Source of the DNA: an uncultured Collinsella sp.
GTDB taxonomy: Bacteria; Actinomycetota; Coriobacteriia; Coriobacteriales; Coriobacteriaceae
Direction: 5' to 3'
DNA length: 38,619 nucleotides
Assembly (NCBI GenBank): GCA_902470805.1
Contig: CABRHX010000019.1
Location: 1 to 38,619, forward strand
Below the pieces are notes generated by a model, which saw only the letters and a list, made by a program, of their open reading frames with translations, searched no databases and had not been told where the DNA came from. A program made the translations under genes and the position numbers. Below, piece after piece: positions 32,722 through 38,619 of this stretch; position 1 is the stretch's first letter; every line of letters begins with the position of its first letter.

Positions 32722-33744
32722 ATGGCGCAGATGAGAATCAAGGACATTGCCGCCGGGGCGGGCGTGAGCCCGGCCACGGTCTCGCGCTATCTCAACAACC
32801 GCCCCGGGCAGATGACCGAGGAAACCCGCGCTCGCATCGCGGCGGTTATCGAGCGCACCGGCTATCGCCCACGTGCTGCCGCGCGCAATCTGCGCAGCTC
32901 GCGCACCAACCTCATCGGTGTGATCCTGGCCGACATCGCCAACCCGTTCTCGAGCGCCATGCTCGAGGGCCTTTCCGCCAGTGCCGCCGCGCGCGGCTGC
33001 TCGCTCATGACGGCCATTAGCGGCAACGATCCCGCCAAGGAGGCCGAGTCGCTCACCAGACTTATCGATGCCGGCGTGGACGGCCTGGTCGTCAACACCT
33101 GCGGAGGCAACGACAAGGCGATCGCCGCGGCCGCGGGGCGCCTGCCCGTTGTGCTGCTCGACCGCGACGTTGCCGACGGCGGTGTCGATCTGGTGACATC
33201 TAACAACCGTGAGCTGGTCGCCGGCCTGGTAGACGCCTTGACCGCCGCTGGCAGCGAGCGCCTGTGCCTGCTCACCGAGGCGAGCGACGACAGCCCCGTG
33301 CGTCGCGAGCGCGCCGAGGCCTTTACCGACGAGCTGTCGCGACGCGGCCTTGCCGGCGAGGTTGTCACCTTGGCCGATGGCGGTGCCACGGGCGTTGGTC
33401 GCTTGGACGAGACCATCCGCGGCTATGCAGGCAAAAAGCTCGGCCTCATTGCCGTCAACGGCCTAGTTTTCCTGCGTCTGACCGAGGCGCTGGCGCAGCT
33501 TGGTCCCTCGCTGCCGGCGGGGCTCAAGATCGCGACGTTTGACGACTACCCTTGGAACCATGTGCTCTTTGGCGGCGTCACCACGGCCGCGCAGGATACC
33601 CTCACCATTGCCGAGCGCGTGGTCGAGCGCCTGTCCGAGCGCATCGACGTCGTTACCACCACCGTGGGCGAGGCCGCAAAGCTGGCGCCCAAACGCATCG
33701 AGATCCCCGGCCACATCGAACACCGCGCCTCGACCTCGCGCTAG
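32722..33744 (+). CDS. LacI-family transcriptional regulator
   Basis: DNA-binding sugar-type repressor or activator, 340 residues. The N-terminal helix-turn-helix is canonical: MRIKDIAAGAGVSPATVSRYLNN, with the hinge helix near residue 55 (RAAARNLRSSRTNLIGV). The periplasmic-binding-protein-like domain follows (DIANPFSSAMLEGL; VDGLVVNT; FDDYPWNHVLFGGVTTAAQDT). The pattern with DDYPW and the C-terminal block resembles KdgR-type LacI proteins, so a sugar-acid effector is possible (inference). ATG 32722 has a GGGG-rich but weak ribosome site; ATG 32731 (MRIKD) is equally plausible. No sugar genes are nearby, so its targets lie elsewhere. Confidence 0.9.
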   Translation: MAQMRIKDIAAGAGVSPATVSRYLNNRPGQMTEETRARIAAVIERTGYRPRAAARNLRSSRTNLIGVILADIANPFSSAMLEGLSASAAARGCSLMTAISGNDPAKEAESLTRLIDAGVDGLVVNTCGGNDKAIAAAAGRLPVVLLDRDVADGGVDLVTSNNRELVAGLVDALTAAGSERLCLLTEASDDSPVRRERAEAFTDELSRRGLAGEVVTLADGGATGVGRLDETIRGYAGKKLGLIAVNGLVFLRLTEALAQLGPSLPAGLKIATFDDYPWNHVLFGGVTTAAQDTLTIAERVVERLSERIDVVTTTVGEAAKLAPKRIEIPGHIEHRASTSR

Positions 33745-33750
33745 TCTGTG

Positions 33751-33780
33751 TGATAATATATAGACAATGTCATACAGGAG
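33751..33780 (+). promoter_or_regulatory. Promoter/operator of the toxin-antitoxin pair
   Basis: An AT-rich stretch with an extended -10 (TGTGATAAT, 33749-33757) lies about 30 bases before the antitoxin ATG. It overlaps an imperfect inverted repeat, TGTGTGA (33747-33753) / TCATACA (33770-33776). An RHH antitoxin would be expected to bind such a site. The ribosome site AGGAGG follows at once. Confidence 0.45.
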
Positions 33781-33786
33781 GTATCC

Positions 33787-34281
33787 ATGGCTGCGTCTGT
33801 GCTGAGTGTGCGAGTGGACTCGTCAATTAAAGACTCATTTGCCGAGCTGTGCGAAGAACTTGGCATGACTTCGTCTGTTGCGGTCAATATGTTTATGAGA
33901 CAGATGCTGCGCGAGCGTTCGCTGCCGTTTGTTCCTTCACTTGGTAAAAGCTCTGCGAGCGAAAGCGCCGCGGCGGGCATTTTGGATACTGCCCAGATTG
34001 AGTCCGCCGTCTGCGAGGCGGCCAGCTCGATTCCCGCCATCAAAACCGTGATTCTTTTTGGTTCGTATGCCCGGGGCGAGGCGCATGTCGATAGTGATAT
34101 TGACTTGCGTCTCGAAGTCGATCGCGAGCAGGGCTTTGGTCTTTTCGCGCTGTCGGCATTTGGCGAGGCGGTGCGCAAAGAAACCGGGAGGCAGGTTGAT
34201 CTCGTCTCGAGCGACCATCTTGATGACGATCTTGCCGCGGTAATCGAGCGCGAAGGAGTGATCCTTTATGATCGCGCGTAG
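33787..34281 (+). CDS. RelB/DinJ-type RHH domain fused to an MntA-type nucleotidyltransferase (antitoxin)
   Basis: A 164-residue two-domain protein. Residues 4-50 match the RelB/DinJ antitoxin ribbon-helix-helix (LSVRVDSSIKDSFAELCEEL, then MTSSVAVNMFMRQM and LPF). After a Ser/Ala linker, residues 84-160 form a minimal nucleotidyltransferase: GSYARG at 92-97, Asp104 and Asp106 in SDIDL, and a third Asp138 in QVDLV. This is the MNT antitoxin of MntA/HepT systems, which adenylylates a Tyr of the toxin. The RHH domain would add DNA binding and autoregulation, which MntA normally lacks. The ATG follows AGGAGGTATCC. Its stop overlaps the next gene by 14 bases, so the pair is translationally coupled. 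The fusion is seen directly; its function is inferred. Confidence 0.88.
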   Translation: MAASVLSVRVDSSIKDSFAELCEELGMTSSVAVNMFMRQMLRERSLPFVPSLGKSSASESAAAGILDTAQIESAVCEAASSIPAIKTVILFGSYARGEAHVDSDIDLRLEVDREQGFGLFALSAFGEAVRKETGRQVDLVSSDHLDDDLAAVIEREGVILYDRA

Positions 34282-34639
34282 GTCAGACGGTCTCCGCGCC
34301 CAAGAGGTTTTGGAGGCCATCTCCGAAACGAACGAGCGCATCAAGGCTTTTGATATCACCGAGGACCAGTTTCTGCATGCGAATGACGTACGGACGAGGG
34401 CGTTGGCGGACTCCCTTTTGATGTGTGCGCTTAGGGTGACGGAAGAAGCGGGCAAATTGTCGGAACGCTCGCAGCGGCTTCATCCCGAAATCGAATGGCG
34501 TGGAATTGTCGGCATGAGAAATTATCTTGCGCATGATTACGGCAATGTCGACCGCTCGGTTGTTTGGGATGCGGTGACGATGGAGTTCCCCACGCTGGAA
34601 CGAGCCTGTAGACAAATTGTCTCCGAATCTGAACGCTAG
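34268..34639 (+). CDS. hepT: HepT-type HEPN toxin
   Basis: A 123-residue all-helical protein of the HEPN/DUF86 family. The catalytic motif RX4HXY is intact: Arg84, His89 and Tyr91 in MRNYLAHDYGNVD. In HepT toxins this motif is the RNase active site, and its Tyr is the target of adenylylation by the MntA partner. The gene overlaps the antitoxin reading frame by 14 bases, as in many toxin-antitoxin pairs. No frameshift or motif loss was seen, so both members look active. The preceding linker region of the fused antitoxin and this overlap point to one operon. Confidence 0.88.
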   Translation: MIARRSDGLRAQEVLEAISETNERIKAFDITEDQFLHANDVRTRALADSLLMCALRVTEEAGKLSERSQRLHPEIEWRGIVGMRNYLAHDYGNVDRSVVWDAVTMEFPTLERACRQIVSESER

Positions 34640-34773
34640 CCGCTCGTTCGCAACTGCCTGTTCGCGCACGTTTTTTGAGCGCTTGATACGCTTTAACCCT
34701 GCGGAAACATTTTTCTGCGATAGTATCTGCGATATAGACCAGTCGAAACCCGCCCGAAAGAAAGGGGAGCGAC

Positions 34774-36111
34774 ATGAACCAGCAGAACATCGATTACGTA
34801 CTCCGCTCCGTAGAGCAGCGCGACATCCGCTTTGTGCGTCTGTGGTTTGTCGACATTCTCGGCCGCCTCAAGAACTTTGCCATTAGCCCCGAGGACCTCG
34901 AGGTCGCTTTTGAGGAGGGTATTGGCTTTGACGGCTCCGCCATCGAGGGCTTTGCTACGCCCGAGGAAGCCGACATGCTGGCGTTTCCCGATGCTTCGAC
35001 CTTCCAGATTCTGCCGTGGCGCCCGAGCCACAACGGCGTCGCCCGTGTGTTCTGCGACGTGTGCACTCCCGATCGCAAGCCTTTCGCCGGCGATCCGCGC
35101 GATGCCCTGCGCCGTATGTTCCACAAGGCCGAGAAGGCCGGCTACCTGCTCAACGTGGGCGCCGAGCTGGAGTATTACTACTTCCCCGACGAGCGCACGC
35201 CTGAGCCGCTCGACAACGTTGGCTACTTTGACCTTTCGGTGAGCGACGCCGCGCGCGACCTGCGCCGCAACACAGTCCTCACGCTCGAGAAGATGTCCGT
35301 GCCCGTGGAGTACACCTTCCACGCCGCCGGCCGCTCGCAGCACGGCATGAGCCTGCGCCACGCCGAGGCCCTGAGCATGTCCGACGCCATCACCACGGCC
35401 AAGCTCATCATTAAGCAGCAGGCCTACGAGAGCGGCTGCCACGCCTCCTTTATGCCCAAGCCGCTGGCGGGCGAGGACGGCAGCGCCATGTTCCTGCACC
35501 AGTCGCTGTTCGACCACGACGGCAACAACGTCTTTTGGGGCGAGGACGACGATAAGTACCATCTCTCCGACGTCGCCAAGCACTACATGGCCGGCATCCT
35601 GGCGCACGCGCGCGAGATCAGCGCCATCACCAACCCCACCGTCAACTCGTACAAGCGCATCACCACCGGTGGCGACTCCGTGCCGCAGTACGCCACGTGG
35701 GGCCTGCGCAACCGCGCGAGCATGGTCCGCATCCCGGTCTACAAGCCCGGCAAGCAGCTGTCCACGCGCATCGAGCTGCGCAGCCCCGACCCCATGGCCA
35801 ACCCGTACCTGGTCAACGCCGTCACGCTAGCGGCCGGTCTGGACGGCATCGAGCGCAAGCTGGAACTCCCGCCCGAGGCAACTGCCGAGACGCTCAAGCT
35901 TACCGGCCGTCAGATGGTCGAGGCCGGCTACACGCCGCTGCCGCGCTCGCTCAAAGAGGCACTCGACGTGTTTGAGGACTCGCAGTTTATGAAGGATGCC
36001 CTCGGCGAGCACATCCACAGCTTCTTCCTCAAAAAGAAGCGCGCCGAGTGGCATAAGTTTGAGTCTACGATCACTGAGTGGGAGATCAAGCACTACCTGG
36101 CGAACTCCTAA
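34774..36111 (+). CDS. Glutamine synthetase type I homologue with altered active site
   Basis: Full-length GS-I fold, 445 residues, aligning without large gaps to Bacillus GlnA (FVRLWFVDILGRLKNFAI; FDGSAIEGF; FMPKPL; ITNPTVNSYKR; RSPDPMANPYL; ALGEHI). By that alignment several catalytic positions differ. The HHE and QHE glutamates, which bind metal, are Ala184 and Gly191. The MHxH first histidine is Phe240. The Glu of the GxEAP flap is replaced in GGDSVP (300-304). Glu131, Glu133 and Glu334 remain. Standard glutamine synthesis therefore seems unlikely. It could be a different ligase, a regulatory pseudoenzyme, or a partner of the GlnR-like protein encoded next. ATG 34774 has GAAAGGGGAGC upstream. 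The true glutamine synthetase of the cell is presumably elsewhere. Confidence 0.85.
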   Translation: MNQQNIDYVLRSVEQRDIRFVRLWFVDILGRLKNFAISPEDLEVAFEEGIGFDGSAIEGFATPEEADMLAFPDASTFQILPWRPSHNGVARVFCDVCTPDRKPFAGDPRDALRRMFHKAEKAGYLLNVGAELEYYYFPDERTPEPLDNVGYFDLSVSDAARDLRRNTVLTLEKMSVPVEYTFHAAGRSQHGMSLRHAEALSMSDAITTAKLIIKQQAYESGCHASFMPKPLAGEDGSAMFLHQSLFDHDGNNVFWGEDDDKYHLSDVAKHYMAGILAHAREISAITNPTVNSYKRITTGGDSVPQYATWGLRNRASMVRIPVYKPGKQLSTRIELRSPDPMANPYLVNAVTLAAGLDGIERKLELPPEATAETLKLTGRQMVEAGYTPLPRSLKEALDVFEDSQFMKDALGEHIHSFFLKKKRAEWHKFESTITEWEIKHYLANS

Positions 36112-36161
36112 TCACGCTGGCTTGTTCCAGTACGATTGAGCTCATTTCTTTGGAGGCCGAT

Positions 36162-36824
36162 ATGTCCGAAAAGAGTGCCCTGTTCATGGCGCGCACGACG
36201 CGCTTCCACGAGTTTGCCCGCAGCTTGACGACTACCCTGGGTGTCGAGGTGAGCCTGGCAACCCCCGATTCGCCAACTGCGGCGCACGACTTTGACCTGC
36301 TGATTCTCGATTCCGATGGCATCCGCAGCGACCGCATCGATCAGATTGCCAAGTGGCTTGACGATCGCGGCGGTGTCCCCATGCTGGTGATTGTCGACGA
36401 CGAGGCACTCGGCACCTTGCGCCTGCCCAATCACGCGCATGCCGACTTTGTATGCCCTACGGCGATGCCCAACGAGCTCAAGGCTCGCGCGCAGCGTCTG
36501 ATGGGCGAGGAGGAGACCGTCACCGCCGACGATGTGCTCAACATCGATAACCTCGAGATCAACCTGGCTACCTACCAGGTGACGCTCGATAACGAGCCCA
36601 TCGACCTGACGCTGATGGAGTACTCGCTGCTGAGCTTTTTGGCCACGCACCCCAACCGCGCCTACAGCCGCGAGGTGCTGCTGCACCGCGTGTGGGGCTT
36701 TGAGTACTGCGGCGGCACGCGCACCGTCGACGTACACATTCGACGCATCCGCTCCAAGGTGGGCCCGCAGATCGCGGCACACATCACCACCGTCCGCGGC
36801 GTGGGCTATCTGTTTAAGGACTAG
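36162..36824 (+). CDS. GlnR-like orphan OmpR-family response regulator
   Basis: A 220-residue regulator with an atypical receiver (residues 1-115) and an OmpR-type winged helix (125-220). The winged helix closely resembles Streptomyces GlnR: FLATHPNRAYSREVLLHRVW, then GGTRTVDVHIRR and VGYLF. The receiver lacks the usual N-terminal acidic pair (it starts ALFMARTTRF), but an Asp is at position 50 (DLLILDSDG), the same number as the key Asp of GlnR, which works without phosphorylation. No kinase gene is adjacent. It follows the GS homologue by 50 bases, with TTTGGAGGC as ribosome site, so the pair is probably an operon. A role in nitrogen control is inferred from this context and the GlnR likeness. 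Confidence 0.88.
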   Translation: MSEKSALFMARTTRFHEFARSLTTTLGVEVSLATPDSPTAAHDFDLLILDSDGIRSDRIDQIAKWLDDRGGVPMLVIVDDEALGTLRLPNHAHADFVCPTAMPNELKARAQRLMGEEETVTADDVLNIDNLEINLATYQVTLDNEPIDLTLMEYSLLSFLATHPNRAYSREVLLHRVWGFEYCGGTRTVDVHIRRIRSKVGPQIAAHITTVRGVGYLFKD

Positions 36825-36828
36825 ATTT

Positions 36829-36861
36829 CCACCACAAAGGGGACAGGCACCTTTGTAGTGG
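36829..36861. repeat. Hairpin with the AAAGGGGACAGG word
   Basis: CCACCACAAAGG (36829-36840) pairs with CCTTTGTAGTGG (36850-36861) with one mismatch around GGACAGGCA. It lies directly after the GlnR-like gene and may terminate it. It belongs to the same small hairpin group as 24142-24174. Confidence 0.6.
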
Positions 36862-36979
36862 CTTTGACGCAGGTGCGGGTTCCTCTCGAATCTGCAACAG
36901 AACTTAAGCCTTCCTAAAAGATTGCGTTCTCATACACGTACGCCCGCATATTGGGGTACAACTCAACGTGAACAATGAT

Positions 36980-37013
36980 GGCCCGCCACATGTTTGGCGG
37001 GCCTTTGGTTATT
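36980..37013 (+). terminator. Hairpin before the HtrA gene
   Basis: GGCCCGCCA and TGGCGGGCC with loop CATGTTT are followed by TTTGGTTATTT. It ends about 20 bases before the HtrA start codon, so it sits in that gene's leader and could attenuate it. It resembles the htpG leader hairpin in placement. Confidence 0.6.
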
Positions 37014-37032
37014 TGACGAAAGGATCGCAGCT

Positions 37033-38502
37033 ATGAGCGAGTACGATTCCCAGCGTCCCCAGGATGCGGGCAACGCCGGCGAGACCCAACAGCAGCCGCG
37101 TGTGCAGGTGGAATCGACGCCTGCCGATGGCAACAACATTCCTTACGTGCAGGCCTACGACACACAGACTGGCCAACCGCTGGGCAGCCAGCAGGTTGTA
37201 AACAAGCACACAGTGGTCAAGACCAAGACCAAAAAGCTGCCGATCTTTATTACAGCGCTTGCCGGCTGCGCCTGCGGCGCCCTACTGGTCATCGCGCTCA
37301 TTATGAGTGGCACACCCAACATTGGCGGCGGCAAGAATGCCGTGACGGCGGGCGCTTCGGGTTCGTCGACGCAAAAGATCACGATCGACTCCGAGGACAC
37401 CACGCTGGCCGAGGCCGTTTCTGCCAAGGCCCTGCCCTCCGTGGTTTCCATTACCGCCACTTCGAGCGGCGGCCAGAATGGCTCGCTTTCGCAGTCTGCC
37501 GACGAGTCGGACAGCTCGGGTAGCGTCGGTTCGGGCGTTGTGCTCGATACCGAGGGCCACATCCTCACCAACAACCACGTGGTCGATGGTTACGACCAGT
37601 ACGTGGTGACCATGGACGACGGTACCACCTACGAGGCCGAGTTCGTGGGTAACGATGCCTCAAGCGACCTGGCCGTCATCAAGCTCAAGGACGTCGATGC
37701 TTCCAAGCTCACCCCGATCGAGATCGGCGACTCCTCCAAGCTCAACGTGGGCGAGTGGGTCATGGCGATCGGTTCGCCGTTTGGCAACGAGCAGTCTGTC
37801 TCCACCGGTATCGTCTCGGCGCTCTACCGCTCCACGGCCATGAGCTCTACCAGCGGTAACACCATCTATGCCAACATGATCCAGACCGATGCCGCCATCA
37901 ACCCGGGCAACTCCGGCGGCGCGCTCGTCAACGACAATGGCGAGCTTGTGGGTATCAACTCGCTTATCGAGAGCTACTCGGGCTCCAGCTCGGGCGTGGG
38001 CTTTGCCATTCCGGTTAACTACGCCAAGAACATTGCCGACCAGATTATCGACGGCAAGACGCCGGTGCATCCGTACATGGGCGCTACGCTTTCGAGCGTC
38101 AATGCGCTCAACGCCCGCACCAACAAGCTGAGCACCGATAGCGGCGCGTACGTGGCAAGCGTCGTCGAGGACGGTCCCGCCGCCAAGGCCGGTATCCAGG
38201 AGGGCGACGTCATCACCAAGCTGGGCGACGATGAGATTTCGAGCGCCGATGGCCTGATCATCGCGCTGCGCAGCCACGAGGTGGGCGAGAAGGTCGAGAT
38301 CACGCTCATGCGCGGCAAGGACGAGAAGAAGGTCACGGTTGAGCTGGGTTCCGACGAGGAGCTGCAGAACCAGCAGCAGAACGACAGCGCGACCGACACC
38401 GGCAACGGTGGTATTACCGATGAACAGCTGCGCCAGTACCTGGAGGAGCTGCTGGGCCAGCAGGGCCAGGGCCAGGGTCAAGGCTACGGCCAGGGTTTCT
38501 AA
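37033..38502 (+). CDS. HtrA/DegP-type membrane-anchored serine protease
   Basis: Trypsin-like protease with one PDZ domain, 489 residues. A polar, Gln-rich cytoplasmic N-terminus (1-66) is followed by a membrane anchor (KLPIFITALAGCACGALLVI, about 68-93). A Ser/Gly linker with acidic stretches follows, then the protease domain with the catalytic triad His182 (TNNHVVDG), Asp212 (SSDLAVIKL) and Ser294 (GNSGGAL), and a PDZ domain at about 345-435. The tail is rich in Gln and ends in an alternating Gly-Gln run. It degrades or refolds damaged proteins outside the membrane and may respond to envelope stress. ATG 37033 has GAAAGGATCGC upstream. A short hairpin (GCCCGCCA / TGGCGGGC) precedes the gene near 36980-37005. 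Confidence 0.94.
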   Translation: MSEYDSQRPQDAGNAGETQQQPRVQVESTPADGNNIPYVQAYDTQTGQPLGSQQVVNKHTVVKTKTKKLPIFITALAGCACGALLVIALIMSGTPNIGGGKNAVTAGASGSSTQKITIDSEDTTLAEAVSAKALPSVVSITATSSGGQNGSLSQSADESDSSGSVGSGVVLDTEGHILTNNHVVDGYDQYVVTMDDGTTYEAEFVGNDASSDLAVIKLKDVDASKLTPIEIGDSSKLNVGEWVMAIGSPFGNEQSVSTGIVSALYRSTAMSSTSGNTIYANMIQTDAAINPGNSGGALVNDNGELVGINSLIESYSGSSSGVGFAIPVNYAKNIADQIIDGKTPVHPYMGATLSSVNALNARTNKLSTDSGAYVASVVEDGPAAKAGIQEGDVITKLGDDEISSADGLIIALRSHEVGEKVEITLMRGKDEKKVTVELGSDEELQNQQQNDSATDTGNGGITDEQLRQYLEELLGQQGQGQGQGYGQGF

Positions 38503-38528
38503 CGAACCGTATCGCACATATCGAAGCC

Positions 38529-38566
38529 AGAGGGGCTGTCCCGCCAACGCAGGACAGCCCTCTTTT
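38529..38566 (+). terminator. Intrinsic terminator of the HtrA gene
   Basis: AGAGGGGCTGTCC pairs with GGACAGCCCTCT around a ten-base loop and is followed by TTTT. It lies 27 bases after the stop codon. Confidence 0.88.
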
Positions 38567-38619
38567 AATATGAGCAGGACATTGTCAAGAGGCAAAATCG
38601 GGCCTGGCCCCAACGATAT

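Noticed and set aside
38440..38502. Gly-Gln tail of the HtrA protein as a frameshift artefact
   Set aside because: The frame is continuous to a stop and a proper terminator; low-complexity tails are common in such proteases.

Overview
The window looks like a chromosomal segment of a human-gut member of the Coriobacteriia, most likely a Collinsella. This is an inference from the GC-rich codon use, from the gene content (a lactate racemase island, a Feo island, two YhgE/Pip proteins, a GlnR-like regulator) and from many long structured intergenic repeats. No rRNA or tRNA gene, CRISPR array, insertion sequence or prophage was seen. Most genes are intact, and coding runs on both strands in short operons.

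Left part (1-15300): htpG has a terminator-like hairpin in its leader. Two abutting YhgE/Pip membrane proteins follow, then a DMT-family exporter, an M20 amidohydrolase, an MFS gene that has lost its middle, hisS, and ppc (PEP carboxylase).

Middle (15300-21550): this is a nickel-pincer lactate racemase island. larA (TTG start, residue numbering identical to the Lactiplantibacillus enzyme) and a larD-like lactate channel lie on the plus strand. larB, a short larC and a TetR regulator lie on the minus strand. LarC lacks its C-terminal CTP-binding domain, larE is not in the window, and larD has no in-frame stop before its terminator-like hairpin. A perfect 10-bp inverted repeat at the larB promoter is a good TetR operator candidate. 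serB lies upstream.

Right part (21700-38600): aspS; an HPr with Asp at the regulatory Ser46 position; the feoA-feoA-feoB-Cys-rich peptide island with a DtxR-like operator; an old-yellow-enzyme reductase; a broken GntR gene; a lone AAA+ ATPase; GntR and LacI regulators; a toxin-antitoxin pair in which a RelB/DinJ-type DNA-binding domain is fused to an MntA-type nucleotidyltransferase next to a HepT-type HEPN toxin; a glutamine synthetase homologue lacking several catalytic residues, followed by a GlnR-like orphan regulator; and an HtrA-type membrane protease.

The most unusual material is the RHH-MNT/HEPN toxin-antitoxin pair, the altered glutamine synthetase beside a GlnR-like protein, the shortened LarC with a stop-less larD, and several families of nested intergenic hairpins. 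Two of these hairpins share a conserved asymmetric internal loop with an apparent compensatory base change.
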